Below, in pieces: positions 8,541 to 17,913 of a DNA stretch of 64,000 nucleotides. The translations under genes and the position numbers were made by a program. The stretch's first letter is position 1. Each line of letters starts with the position of its first letter. Source of the stretch: Haloarchaeobius litoreus. Lineage in GTDB: Archaea > Halobacteriota > Halobacteria > Halobacteriales > Natrialbaceae. Where the stretch lies: the NCBI RefSeq assembly GCF_024495425.1, contig NZ_JANHJR010000002.1:744001-808000 (forward strand), in the 5' to 3' direction. The notes under the pieces were generated by a model, which saw nothing but the letters and a program-made list of their open reading frames with translations, was not told the origin of the DNA and did no database searches.

Positions 8541-9137
8541 ATGAGCGTCACCGACGTCACGGACCTCTACGAGGAGTACGGCGAGGACCGCCTCCCGCCG
8601 GGGCAGCGCGAGACCTCGAAGTTCCCCGTGCTCTCGAAGGGGAACACCCCGAAGTTCGACCCCGACACGTGGGAGTTCCGCGTCACCGGCGCGGTCGAGA
8701 ACGAGCTGACCTTCGACTACGACGAGTTCCGCGCCCTGCCGAGCGTGACGCAGCGCCAGGACTTCCACTGCGTCACCGGCTGGTCGAAGTTCGACTGCGA
8801 GTTCGAGGGCGTCACCTTCCCCGAACTCGCCGAGCGCGCGGACGTCCACGACGACGCCACCCACGTCATGTTCGCCGCGCTCGACGACTACACCACGAAT
8901 CTGCCTCTGGAGGAGTGCATGCGCGACGAGGTGCTCTTTACGTGGGAGTTCGACGGGGACGACCTCCCGCCGGACCACGGCGGCCCGCTCCGGGTCGTCA
9001 CCCCACACAAGTACGCGTACAAGGGCGCGAAGTGGGTCTGCGGCGTCGAGTTCCTGACCGACCCCGAGCGGGGCTACTGGGAGCGTCGGGGGTACTCAAA
9101 CACGGCGAACCCCTGGAACGAGGAACGGTACAGCTAG
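8541..9137 (+). CDS. Sulfite oxidase-like molybdopterin-dependent oxidoreductase
   Basis: 198 residues covering only the Mo-binding domain (Oxidored_molyb, YedY/MsrP-like). The molybdenum-ligating cysteine is in DFHCVTGWS; further pterin contacts are expected around DDYTTNLPLEEC and GGPLRVVTPHKYAYKGAKWV. There is no twin-arginine or other signal peptide, so it is predicted to be cytoplasmic, unlike exported MsrP. Substrate unknown. The ATG at 8541 is preferred; 8532 is an alternative three codons earlier. The longer upstream frame overlaps the small RHH gene's promoter and is not believable. Confidence 0.88.
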   Translation: MSVTDVTDLYEEYGEDRLPPGQRETSKFPVLSKGNTPKFDPDTWEFRVTGAVENELTFDYDEFRALPSVTQRQDFHCVTGWSKFDCEFEGVTFPELAERADVHDDATHVMFAALDDYTTNLPLEECMRDEVLFTWEFDGDDLPPDHGGPLRVVTPHKYAYKGAKWVCGVEFLTDPERGYWERRGYSNTANPWNEERYS

Positions 9138-9293
9138 TCGTTCGACTGTTCTAGGTCGGTCGCGATACGGTCCATTCTGCATCTGCTGTCGACATCTCGA
9201 AAGTCCAGTGAGTCGTGGGACTCGCTGGTGCCGCGGGCAATCAGAAAGTCCCGAGGTCCTCGACTCCCGCGACCCGTTGCGCTCCTCGTCCAC

Positions 9294-9313
9294 TGCGAGA
9301 GCACGCTCTCGCA
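9294..9313. repeat. Inverted repeat (8-bp stem, 4-nt loop)
   Basis: TGCGAGAG (9294-9301) and CTCTCGCA (9306-9313) are perfect reverse complements around CACG. No T-run follows on either strand, so it is not a convincing terminator. Confidence 0.6.
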
Positions 9314-9352
9314 AGCCTTCGTCGCACGCTCCCGAAGACCTCGCGCGAGCGT

Positions 9353-9386
9353 GTGCTGCGCGTCTCGCAGGCTCGACACGCAGCAC
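9353..9386. repeat. Inverted repeat (12-bp stem with one mismatch, 10-nt loop)
   Basis: GTGCTGCGCGTC (9353-9364) pairs with GACACGCAGCAC (9375-9386) except at one position. The loop is 9365-9374. Its role is unknown; it lies between two genes transcribed in the same direction. Confidence 0.6.
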
Positions 9387-9430
9387 GGCCGCGCGCCACC
9401 CGGCCGATTGACCGATTCCGCCGCCGAAAG

Positions 9431-9449
9431 TTTACAATAATTGTAAACC
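9431..9449. promoter_or_regulatory. Perfect 19-bp palindrome, candidate operator upstream of menF
   Basis: GTTTACAAT, central A, ATTGTAAAC: a perfect dyad with nine-base arms, A/T-rich in a GC-rich genome. It ends about 125 nt before the menF start and about 95 nt before its TATA box. A copy with a single changed base in one arm occurs at 20809-20827 upstream of tpiA. The shape is that of a dimeric regulator's binding site. The regulator is not identified. Confidence 0.6.
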
Positions 9450-9543
9450 TTCCGTCGGGGGACTCGTGATTTTCGAACTGGTTCCTGTTTCGTACGCCAC
9501 CATCACAGTCCCATCTGAACCCACGCCTCGGATAATGAACACC

Positions 9544-9551
9544 CTTTATAG
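9544..9551 (+). promoter_or_regulatory. TATA box of menF
   Basis: The sequence ctttatag lies 24-31 nt before the ATG at 9575 but only 15-22 nt before the in-frame ATG at 9566. This favours the 9575 start for a leaderless message. Confidence 0.6.
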
Positions 9552-9574
9552 GACCGCCCCCTGAGATGGGGGCA

Positions 9575-10918
9575 ATGGAACGAGCGGGCAGCGAGGCGGG
9601 CGTCGCGAGCGCGACGCGCGAGGACGCCACACTCGTCAGCCGGAGTCGCCCCATCGCGGACGTCTCCTTCCGGGCCTTCCTCGCGGCACGCGACCCGCCG
9701 CGACTGCAGTGGGCCAGCCACGAGGGGCTGGAGCTTTCGGGCGCGGGCGTCGCCGCCCGGCTCACGGCCAGCGGCGAGGACCGGTTCGAGTCGGTCCGGA
9801 CCGCCGCCGAGGCCCTGTTCGCCGACGCCGACTGCTCGAACTCCGACGCGCCGCGACCCCGCCTCGTCGGTGGGTTCGCCTTCCGCGATGACCACGAGCC
9901 CGACCCGCCGTGGACCGGCTTCCCCGCGGCCGAGTTCGTCCTCCCCGAGGTGCAGCTCACCCGGACCGACGACGGGACGTGGCTGACCGTGAACCGCTTC
10001 GAGCCGGGCGCGGACCCGGACGACGTCGCCGCCGATCTCGACCGCGAGGTCGACGCGGTCGCCGAGCTGCCGAAGATGCGCCCCGCGGGGAACCGTCCGG
10101 GCGTGAACGGCGTCCGTCGCCCGACCTCGAAGGCGGACTGGACCGAACAGGTCGCCGACGCCGTCGACCGCATCGAGGCCGGCGACCTGCAGAAGGTGGT
10201 GCTCGCCTGCGCGCTGGAGGTCGACCTCGCGGGCGAGGTGGACCTGCCGGACGTGCTCGAAAGACTACGTCGGACGTACCCGAACTGCTACCGCTTCCTC
10301 GTCCAGCCCACCGAGGAGGCTGGTTTCCTGGGCGCACCGCCGGAGCGGCTGGTCAAGCGGACTGGCCGGCACGTCGAGACCGAGGCGCTCGCGGGGTCGG
10401 TCGGCCGGGGGGGAACCCCGGAGGCCGACGCCGACCTCGCCGCCGAACTCGTCGAATCGGAGAAGATACAGCACGAGCAGCGCCTCGTCGTCGACGCCAT
10501 CTGCGACCAGCTCGCGCCGCTCGGCGAGGTCTCGGAGGGCCAGCAGACGGTGCGCAAGCTGGCGAACATCCAGCACCTCCGGACCCCCATCTCCGTCGAT
10601 CTCGACCGCGAGACGCACGTCCTCGACATCGTGGGTGCGCTGCACCCGACGCCGGCCGTGGGCGGGCTCCCGCCCGAGGCGGCGGCGGAGACCATCCGCG
10701 ACGTGGAGACGTTCGAGCGCGGCTGGTACGCCGCCCCCATCGGCTGGTTCGACGCCGACGGCGACGGCGAGTTCCTCGTCGGCATCCGCTCCGGGCTGGC
10801 CGGCGGTCGCAGCGCCACGCTGTTCGCGGGCAACGGTATCGTCGCGGACTCGGACCCACAGGAGGAGTGGGACGAGGTCCAGCTGAAGTACCGACCGCTG
10901 CTCGACGAGCTGGAGTGA
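9575..10918 (+). CDS. menF: Isochorismate synthase
   Basis: 447 residues; chorismate-binding enzyme family. The C-terminal catalytic domain (about 185-445) shows KVVLACALEVDL with the general-base lysine, the ETEALAGSVGRGG motif, SEKIQHEQRLVVDAI, the HLRTPI block and LHPTPAVGGLPPEAA. It isomerises chorismate to isochorismate, the first step of menaquinone synthesis. menD follows after 7 nt, and menB lies 3 kb further on the same strand, which fixes the menaquinone role over siderophore or salicylate synthesis. The start is set by the TATA box at 9544-9551. A palindrome that may be an operator lies upstream at 9431. Confidence 0.94.
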   Translation: MERAGSEAGVASATREDATLVSRSRPIADVSFRAFLAARDPPRLQWASHEGLELSGAGVAARLTASGEDRFESVRTAAEALFADADCSNSDAPRPRLVGGFAFRDDHEPDPPWTGFPAAEFVLPEVQLTRTDDGTWLTVNRFEPGADPDDVAADLDREVDAVAELPKMRPAGNRPGVNGVRRPTSKADWTEQVADAVDRIEAGDLQKVVLACALEVDLAGEVDLPDVLERLRRTYPNCYRFLVQPTEEAGFLGAPPERLVKRTGRHVETEALAGSVGRGGTPEADADLAAELVESEKIQHEQRLVVDAICDQLAPLGEVSEGQQTVRKLANIQHLRTPISVDLDRETHVLDIVGALHPTPAVGGLPPEAAAETIRDVETFERGWYAAPIGWFDADGDGEFLVGIRSGLAGGRSATLFAGNGIVADSDPQEEWDEVQLKYRPLLDELE

Positions 10919-10925
10919 CCGTCCC

Positions 10926-12701
10926 GTGGCCCGCGACTACCCCAACCGGAACGTCCTCTGGGCGGAGACGCTCGTCGACGAGCTCGCCGCGGGCGGGCTC
11001 ACCGCGGTCTGTATCGCCCCGGGGAGCCGGTCGACGCCGCTCACGGTGGCCCTCGACGCCCACGACGACGTGGAGACGTTCTCGCACCTCGACGAGCGCT
11101 CGGCCGCCTTCTTCGCGCTCGGTCGTGGCCGCCGGACGGGCGAACCGACCGCGCTGGTCTGCACCTCCGGCACCGCCGCGGCGAACTTCCACCCGGCGAT
11201 CATCGAGGCGAACCAGGCACGCGTCCCGCTGCTCGCGCTGACCGCGGACCGCCCGCCGGAACTGCGGGATTCCGGCGCGAACCAGACCATCGACCAGGAG
11301 AAGCTGTACGGGAGCGCCGTGCGGTGGTACCGCGACCTGCCCGAGCCCGAGGCGACGCCACGGAAGCTCCGGCGGCTGCGTACAGACGCGGCCCGTGCCC
11401 TCACCGAGGCGATGGGGAGCGACGCCGGCCCGGTCCACCTGAACTGTCCGTTCCGCAAACCGCTGGAGCCGACGCCCGTCGCGGGCGACGTGCCGGAGAA
11501 CTGGCACCAGGGCGACGAGCGGGCGTCGGTGGGACGCGGCGCGGGAGCGGACGGAACGCCCTACGTCCGCCGACGGCAGGGCCGGCCCGCACTCGGCGTC
11601 GCGGAACTGCGCGACCTCGCCGACGCGGTCGCCGCGGCCGACACCGGCGTCATCCTCGCGGGCCCCGCCGACCCGACGACGCTGGCGGACGACGACTGGC
11701 CGGACGCCATCGCGGAACTCGCGGCCGCCACGGGCTTCCCGGTCCTCGCGGACCCGCTCTCCGGCGTCCGCTTCGGCGAGCACCGAGACCACGCGACCGT
11801 CCTCGGCGGCTACGACGGCTACGTCCACGCGCTGGAGTTCGACCCCGAGCTTGTCCTCCGGTTCGGTGCCTCCGCGACCTCGAAGCCCCTCCGGAAGGCG
11901 CTCGCCGACACCGGCGCACGGCAGGTGCTCGTCGACCCGATGGGCGAGTGGCGCGACGCCGAGTTCGTCTGCTCGGACCTCGTCGTCGCCGACCCGGCCG
12001 GGACGGCACACGGGCTGGCGGACGCAGTCGCCGGCCCGGCCGACCCCGCCTTCGCCGACCGGCTCGCCGACACCGAAGCGCGCTACTGGGAGCACGTCGC
12101 GGAGTTCCTCGCGGACGAGACGCCCGAGGGAGCCATCGCCCACCGCGTGCTCGCGGACGCACCCGACCCCGCCACCGTCTTCGTCTCGAACTCGATGGCG
12201 GTCCGGGACGCCGACCGCTTCGGTGCACCACGGGACGCCGACCTCACCGTGCTCGCGAACCGGGGTGCGAGCGGCATCGACGGCGTCCTCTCGACGGGCT
12301 TCGGCGCGGGCAGCGCGACGGACGACCCGCTCGTCGTGCTGACGGGCGACCTCGCGTACTACCACGACATGAACGGGCTGCTCGCGCTGGCGCGCTGTGG
12401 TGTCGACGCGACCGTCGTCTGCGTGAACAACGACGGCGGCGGCATCTTCCACCTGCTCCCCATCGAGGAGTTCGACCCACCCTTCACCGAGCAGTTCCGC
12501 ACGCCCCACGGGCTCGACTTCGCGCCGACCGGCGAGCTGTACGACCTCTCCTTTCAGCGGGTCCGCCCGGCCGAGTTCGCCGACACCTATCGGGAATCAC
12601 TCGCGATGGACGGCACGCAGGTCATCGAGGTGCCGTTCGACGCCGCCGCGAGCCACCGCGCTCGCGAGCGGCTCGCCGACTCCGTCGCCGGGCTGCTCTG
12701 A
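10926..12701 (+). CDS. menD: 2-succinyl-5-enolpyruvyl-6-hydroxy-3-cyclohexene-1-carboxylate synthase
   Basis: 591 residues with a ThDP-enzyme layout: Pyr domain (about 1-190, with IAPGSRSTPLTVAL, LDERSAAFFALG and CTSGTAAANFHPA), central domain, and PP domain with the Mg-ThDP motif (GDLAYYHDMNGLL through VNNDGGGIFHLLP). It decarboxylates 2-oxoglutarate and adds the succinyl semialdehyde unit to isochorismate. It starts with GTG 7 nt after the menF stop, so the two are co-transcribed. The opening RDYPNRNVLWAETLVDEL is typical of MenD, supporting this start. Confidence 0.95.
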   Translation: MARDYPNRNVLWAETLVDELAAGGLTAVCIAPGSRSTPLTVALDAHDDVETFSHLDERSAAFFALGRGRRTGEPTALVCTSGTAAANFHPAIIEANQARVPLLALTADRPPELRDSGANQTIDQEKLYGSAVRWYRDLPEPEATPRKLRRLRTDAARALTEAMGSDAGPVHLNCPFRKPLEPTPVAGDVPENWHQGDERASVGRGAGADGTPYVRRRQGRPALGVAELRDLADAVAAADTGVILAGPADPTTLADDDWPDAIAELAAATGFPVLADPLSGVRFGEHRDHATVLGGYDGYVHALEFDPELVLRFGASATSKPLRKALADTGARQVLVDPMGEWRDAEFVCSDLVVADPAGTAHGLADAVAGPADPAFADRLADTEARYWEHVAEFLADETPEGAIAHRVLADAPDPATVFVSNSMAVRDADRFGAPRDADLTVLANRGASGIDGVLSTGFGAGSATDDPLVVLTGDLAYYHDMNGLLALARCGVDATVVCVNNDGGGIFHLLPIEEFDPPFTEQFRTPHGLDFAPTGELYDLSFQRVRPAEFADTYRESLAMDGTQVIEVPFDAAASHRARERLADSVAGLL

Positions 12702-12702
12702 T

Positions 12703-13680
12703 TCAGCCGACGATATGCCTGAACGCCAGTGCGTACCAGAACGGCACGACGCAGGCACCGACGAGGAACACGCTCATCGGCGCGAGCAGGTTCACGCCGA
12801 CGAACGCGAGCACGAACGGGAGCCCGATGCTCAGCGCGCCGAAGCCCACCACGGCGATGCGCGGGATGGTGAGCAGGTAGCCCAGCAGCAGCAGCGTACA
12901 CGCCCCGATGACGACGTTGACGAACAGGTTCAGCTGGGGTGAGACGGTGACGTACGCGAGGAACGGGTACATCAGGAACGTCAGCACGGCGAGCACCAGC
13001 GACTGCTGTGAGAGGCTGACTGTCACCGGCTCCTGCGCCAGCTCCTCCTCGTCCCAGTCGTGGACGGAGAAGCCGTCCCACTCGTCGGCCTCCGCCTCGT
13101 CGGCGGCAACGTGCTCGCCCTGGCCGCGGGTCTTCCGCCGGGCTGCACCGTCGAACGACGAGCCCGTTCCCGTCGCGCCGCCGTCGGTCGAGGCGGAGGC
13201 GCCACCGCTTCTGGTCGACCCACCGCCCGAGCCGTCGGTGTCGCCGACGTAGTAGCTCCGCCTCGTGCGGTTCCCCTCCCCGGCGGTCTCGCGGTCCGAA
13301 CCGGGGTACTCCTGCCGCCGGTTCCGGTTGCCGTACGTGCCGTCGGCCCAGCTCCGCCGCTCGTCGCCCGTCGCCCGCCCGCGGCCGGCACCGTCGTCGG
13401 TCTTGGCCGCATCGTCGTCGGTCCGCGTCCGACCCCAGCCGTCCGCGTCGCCGAACATCCGCTGGTAGGAGGCGTGCCCGAGCCGGTCGTAGCGCGCCCG
13501 CTCGTCCGGGTCCGAGAGGACCTCCTCGGCCTCGGCAACGCGCTGGAACGCCTCGGCGGCGTCCCCGCTGTCGTTCAGGTCCGGATGCGTCTCCTTGACC
13601 CGCTCGCGATAGGCCGCCGTTATCTCGTCCTGCGTGGCGTCGGTATCGACGCCGAGGACGTCGTAGAACGTCTCCGTCAT
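12703..13680 (-). CDS. Membrane-anchored J-domain protein
   Basis: 325 residues. An N-terminal J domain (1-66) has an intact HPD at 33-35 and the usual EAFQRVAEAEEVLSDP helix. A 150-residue Ser/Gly/Asp/Arg-rich low-complexity linker follows. The C terminus (about 225-325) has four closely packed hydrophobic segments. The J domain should recruit DnaK to the cytoplasmic face of the membrane; it is not a true DnaJ, as the Cys-rich and substrate domains are absent. The gene is convergent with menD (1-nt gap) and divergent from menB. The longer open frame upstream of 13680 is rejected because J-domain homology starts at MTETFYDVLG. Confidence 0.88.
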   Translation of the reverse strand: MTETFYDVLGVDTDATQDEITAAYRERVKETHPDLNDSGDAAEAFQRVAEAEEVLSDPDERARYDRLGHASYQRMFGDADGWGRTRTDDDAAKTDDGAGRGRATGDERRSWADGTYGNRNRRQEYPGSDRETAGEGNRTRRSYYVGDTDGSGGGSTRSGGASASTDGGATGTGSSFDGAARRKTRGQGEHVAADEAEADEWDGFSVHDWDEEELAQEPVTVSLSQQSLVLAVLTFLMYPFLAYVTVSPQLNLFVNVVIGACTLLLLGYLLTIPRIAVVGFGALSIGLPFVLAFVGVNLLAPMSVFLVGACVVPFWYALAFRHIVG

Positions 13681-14076
13681 GCGGTCAGGGGGACCCGAAG
13701 TTGGTCGACGTTGGGACGGCACGCCCAAAACAGTTCCTGCTATCGATATGTTCTCGCTCGAAACGTGACCGGCGACCGGTTGTTGCCACAGGTCGTCCGG
13801 ATGTTGTCGGTGTGGAGGACACGACCGGACCGATACCGCCCGGGAAGCCCCGTCATCCGTGTGAGTCACAGGCTCTACCAACAGCCAGCAATCCCCGGCG
13901 GACGACGCTCCCGGGACCGCGCGAGACTCCTGCGTCGTCTCGCCAGGCCCCCGACTCCAGCGCCTCGGAGCTTTCTGGCTGTTCGAGGTGCACGCGAGTC
14001 CACCGACTGCAGCGCCAGAGACAGAGACCGAACACGGAAGCGAATCTATTTCCGGGGGCCGACCCCACCCCCGTGC
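13681..14076. other. Intergenic stretch, 396 bp, between divergent genes
   Basis: Separates the J-domain gene from menB and must hold both promoters. The menB TATA box (aatctatttc, 14043-14052) is clear. For the minus-strand gene only a weak stretch near 13723-13733 is seen. No small gene or strong repeat is supported. Confidence 0.5.
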
Positions 14077-14970
<894 letters not shown>

Positions 14971-14991
14971 GCGCACCGCCGACCGGGGTCT

Positions 14992-15444
14992 TCAGGCGTC
15001 GAACTCGTCGAACGCCCGGTTCGGCGGCCGCGGCTTCGCGTTCAGCTCCCACTCGACGCCGTAGCGGTCATCGAAGGTGCAGTGATGGGCGGCGTTGCGC
15101 TCGACGGGCGCGCCCGACGCTTCGGCCCGGTCCGCGACCAGTTCGAACGTTGCCGGGCTGACCGCGAGCGCGACGTGGTCGACGCGACCGGTGCCGTCGG
15201 TCGCGTCCGGGTCGGCCGCGACGGCGAGGAAGAACCCGTCGCGACCGAGGAACGACATCGTGGGCTCGATACCCGCCTCGATGGCCTCGGGCCAGGTGAG
15301 GTGGTCGGGGACGGTGCCCGGGTCGCCGTCGCGGACACCCTCCCGGAACTGCACGCCGAGGTCGAACAGGTCGCGGTAGTAGTCCTCGGCGGCGGGGAGC
15401 TCGTCGACGAGCAGGACGAGGTGGTGGAGGCCGTCGATTGCCAT
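14992..15444 (-). CDS. VOC-superfamily (glyoxalase/dioxygenase-fold) protein
   Basis: 150 residues. Opens with MAIDGLHHLVLLVDELPAAEDYYRDLF and has a second half-repeat with VDHVALAVSPATFELVADRAEASG, the paired beta-alpha-beta-beta-beta modules of the vicinal oxygen chelate fold. Candidate metal ligands are the His in GLHHLVL, the His in RVDHVAL and the acidic residue in YGVEWELN. Activity cannot be predicted. A TATA-like ggttaggg region 25-33 nt upstream fits the start at 15444. Convergent with menB. Confidence 0.82.
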   Translation of the reverse strand: MAIDGLHHLVLLVDELPAAEDYYRDLFDLGVQFREGVRDGDPGTVPDHLTWPEAIEAGIEPTMSFLGRDGFFLAVAADPDATDGTGRVDHVALAVSPATFELVADRAEASGAPVERNAAHHCTFDDRYGVEWELNAKPRPPNRAFDEFDA

Positions 15445-15507
15445 ACCGTGGACTGGGACGGCCGTCCCCCTAACCGTTGCTCCGCGAGAGAAGAAACGCT
15501 CGACGAC

Positions 15508-15726
15508 TCAGGCCAGCAGCACCGGCAGCCCGATGGTGACGATGACGCCGACGAGCATGACGACCGCGCCGAAGGCGACCTGGCTCATCTCGAACTCCTG
15601 CATCGGCGACGTGACCCGGCTCGCGTGCTGCTCGTCCGCGTGGTCGCTGCCGTGCCCGTGGTCGTCGTGCGCGTGGTCCTCTGCTGCGTCGTGCTCCGAC
15701 TCGACGCTGTCGGTGTCCTCGCTCAT
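15508..15726 (-). CDS. Small His/Asp-rich single-span membrane protein
   Basis: 72 residues. The first 38 are acidic and histidine-rich (AEDHAHDDHGHGSDHADEQH), followed by SPMQEFEMSQVAFGAVVMLVGVIVTIGLPVLLA, one C-terminal transmembrane helix. The second part resembles a conserved haloarchaeal family that I recall as DUF7550 (unchecked). The His cluster could bind metal, but nothing else in the sequence says so. Divergent from hisF, 93 nt apart. Confidence 0.72.
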   Translation of the reverse strand: MSEDTDSVESEHDAAEDHAHDDHGHGSDHADEQHASRVTSPMQEFEMSQVAFGAVVMLVGVIVTIGLPVLLA

Positions 15727-15819
15727 GCCCGGGAGTTGTGCGAGGCCCTACCTGAAACTATCGAACCCTTCCGCCGTCGAAACCGTCAAACCCGCAACGC
15801 CCGAACCACGAGGCAGTAG

Positions 15820-16635
15820 ATGGCACTCACGAAGCGCATCATCCCCTGCATCGACGTGGACCTGGACGAGGACGGCAACGCGGCCGTCTACACGGGCGTG
15901 AACTTCGAGAACCTCGCGTACACGGGCGACCCCGTCGAGATGGCCCGGCGGTACAACGAGTCGGGCGCGGACGAGTTCGTCTTCCTCGACATCACCGCGT
16001 CGGCCGACGGGCGGGAGACGATGCTCGACACGGTGAGCGCGGTCGCGGACGAGGTGTTCATCCCGCTGACCGTCGGCGGCGGCATCCGCACGACCGACGA
16101 CATCAAGGAGACGCTGCGGGCCGGCGCGGACAAGGTCTCGATCAACTCCGGTGCGCTGGCGACCCCCGAGCTGGTGAACGCCGGGGCGCGGTCGTTCGGC
16201 AACCAGTGCATCGTCATCAGCGTGGACGCCCGACGCAGGTTCGACGAGCAGGGCGAGCACTACGCGCAGGTCGACGGGGAGTCCTGCTGGTTCGAGTGCA
16301 CCGTCAAGGGCGGCCGCGAGGGGACCGGCCGCGACGTGGTGGAGTGGGCGCAGGAGGCCGCAGAGCGCGGGGCGGGCGAGCTGTTCGTCAACTCCATCGA
16401 CGCCGACGGGACGAAGGACGGCTACGACATCCCGCTGACGAAGGCGGTCTGTGACACCGTCGACACGCCCGTCATCGCCTCCTCGGGCTGTGGCGGTCCG
16501 GAGGACATGTACGAGGTGTTCACCGACGCCGGTGCGGACGCCGCGCTCGCCGCCTCCATCTTCCACTTCGACGAGTACTCCATCGCCGAGGTGAAGGAGT
16601 ACCTCGACGAGCACGACGTCCCGGTGCGACTGTAG
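15820..16635 (+). CDS. hisF: Imidazole glycerol phosphate synthase, cyclase subunit
   Basis: 271 residues, (beta/alpha)8 barrel. Catalytic Asp residues are in RIIPCIDVD (near 12) and [11 protein letters not shown] (near 130). Phosphate-binding motifs TVGGGIRT and [11 protein letters not shown] sit at the usual ends of strands 3 and 7. With HisH it forms the ring of IGP and releases AICAR in histidine synthesis. No other his gene is adjacent, as is common in haloarchaea. It is divergent from the small His-rich membrane protein. Confidence 0.96.
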   Translation: MALTKRIIPCIDVDLDEDGNAAVYTGVNFENLAYTGDPVEMARRYNESGADEFVFLDITASADGRETMLDTVSAVADEVFIPLTVGGGIRTTDDIKETLRAGADKVSINSGALATPELVNAGARSFGNQCIVISVDARRRFDEQGEHYAQVDGESCWFECTVKGGREGTGRDVVEWAQEAAERGAGELFVNSIDADGTKDGYDIPLTKAVCDTVDTPVIASSGCGGPEDMYEVFTDAGADAALAASIFHFDEYSIAEVKEYLDEHDVPVRL

Positions 16636-16747
16636 CGTGCCGCACTGCGAGCACCGCCACGCCGACCACCGTTACCCCGAGAACCGCACGCACCCGCCGA
16701 TTCGTCCACCGGCAACTACTTTCCTGCGCGACCGAACGTACTGGTAG

Positions 16748-17536
16748 ATGGCGTGGGAGTGCGACGACTGTGGGACGCGGTCGACCTCGCCCCCCTGCGA
16801 CGAGTGCGGGAGCGAGGTCGGCGAGTACACCGGCTTCGTCTGGGTCTGCCCCGACTGCGGCCGCCAGTCCGCGAAGAACAACCCGCCCTGCCCCCGCTGC
16901 GGCGGGATGGACCTCGAACAGCGCCGTCCCGACTACAGCGACATCGACGACGAGATCTCGGTGCCGGGCTACGCCCAACTCGCGAAACCGCTCGTGCCGC
17001 TCTTCCTGGTCGTCGCGATAGTCGTCGCGCTGTTCGCGACGGGCGTCGTCCCGCTTCCCGAGGACCTCGACGTGGCGCTGAACGGCCCGCGCGTCGTCGA
17101 CGCCCCCGGCTCGGCCGACCAGGCTGACGGGGTGAACCTCTCCGACGTGGAGTCGGGCATCCTCGACCGCGTGGACGAGTACCGGGCGGAGCGTGACGCG
17201 GACGCCCTCTCGCGTGACGGCACGCTCGACAGCATGGCCACGTTCGCCGCCCAGCGCGAGGTCGCCGGCGACTACGACGGCGGCAGGGTGGTCGGCGGGC
17301 TCCGGGACTTCTCGCCGGCCTGCCAGCCCGCGATCTTCCTGCTCGGCTCGACCGACGGCGGCGGCGCGACCATCGACGACTTCGAGAACGAGTCCGCCGC
17401 GGCGCAGGCACTGTTCGAGGTGCTCGTCGCCGACCTCGAGGGCTCGGCGACGCTCACGGACGCCACCGCCGCCAACGCCGTCGACGTCCACGTCGCTCCC
17501 GACGGGCGGATCTACGCAGCGTACGCTGTCTGCTAG
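16748..17536 (+). CDS. Zinc-ribbon, single-span membrane protein with CAP-like C-terminal domain
   Basis: 262 residues. The N terminus has several CxxC pairs (CDDCG, CDECG, CPDCG, CPRCG) within 55 residues, then a transmembrane helix at about 80-98 (PLFLVVAIVVALFATGV). The outer C-terminal part has ILDRVDEYRAERDADALSRDGTLDSMATFAAQREVAGDY, a pattern resembling helix 1-2 of CAP/SCP domains but lacking the full set of conserved histidines. A Cys at the C terminus and one in FSPACQPA could form a disulfide outside. A TATA-like ctactttcctg lies 21-31 nt before the ATG. Function unknown. Confidence 0.78.
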   Translation: MAWECDDCGTRSTSPPCDECGSEVGEYTGFVWVCPDCGRQSAKNNPPCPRCGGMDLEQRRPDYSDIDDEISVPGYAQLAKPLVPLFLVVAIVVALFATGVVPLPEDLDVALNGPRVVDAPGSADQADGVNLSDVESGILDRVDEYRAERDADALSRDGTLDSMATFAAQREVAGDYDGGRVVGGLRDFSPACQPAIFLLGSTDGGGATIDDFENESAAAQALFEVLVADLEGSATLTDATAANAVDVHVAPDGRIYAAYAVC

Positions 17537-17571
17537 GGTGCGGTGAGAACTGAGCAGCAGAGCCGCGAGCG

Positions 17572-17856
17572 TTACGCCGCCTGCTCGAACGCGCTCCGGA
17601 ACGCGTCGGTCTTCTCCTGTACGCGCTGGGCGGCGCTCTGGAGCGCGTCGATGGGGTCGACGCCATCCTCGGTCTTGACCGTGAGGATGGGCTCTGTCTG
17701 TCCACCGGACTGCTCGGGGTTCACGTCGTAGGTCGCGGCCGCGACGCCGTCCGTCTCCAGCAGCGCGCCCTTGAGGACGTTCATGAACGTGTGGTCCTCG
17801 CCAGCGATCTCGACGCGGAGCTCCTGTTCGAGGTTCTCCGTGACGGTGAGTTCCAT
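17572..17856 (-). CDS. rpoL: DNA-directed RNA polymerase subunit L
   Basis: 94 residues, matching archaeal RpoL (eukaryotic Rpb11). Seen: [27 protein letters not shown], the dimerisation block that pairs with RpoD, and [21 protein letters not shown]. Part of the polymerase assembly platform. A TATA box (complement of gtttacagg, 17880-17888) lies 24-32 nt upstream of the ATG, as expected for a leaderless transcript. Confidence 0.95.
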   Translation of the reverse strand: MELTVTENLEQELRVEIAGEDHTFMNVLKGALLETDGVAAATYDVNPEQSGGQTEPILTVKTEDGVDPIDALQSAAQRVQEKTDAFRSAFEQAA

Positions 17857-17913
17857 GTATCTGCGTGGTCGTCCGGCGCGTTTACAGGTTTCGGAACCGA
17901 ACGCATCGGCTCC

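Larger units (their letters stand above)
9138..9574. other. Intergenic stretch, 437 bp, rich in inverted repeats
   Basis: Lies between the molybdoenzyme gene and menF. It holds a hairpin at 9294-9313, a longer hairpin at 9353-9386, a perfect 9-1-9 palindrome at 9431-9449 and the menF TATA box at 9544-9551. Overlapping short frames on both strands read as arginine- and serine-rich shadows, and none looks like a gene. Confidence 0.6.

Noticed and set aside
13060-14076. Extension of menB by 339 codons upstream
   Set aside because: It lies antisense to the J-domain gene. The MenB homology and the TATA box place the start at 14077.
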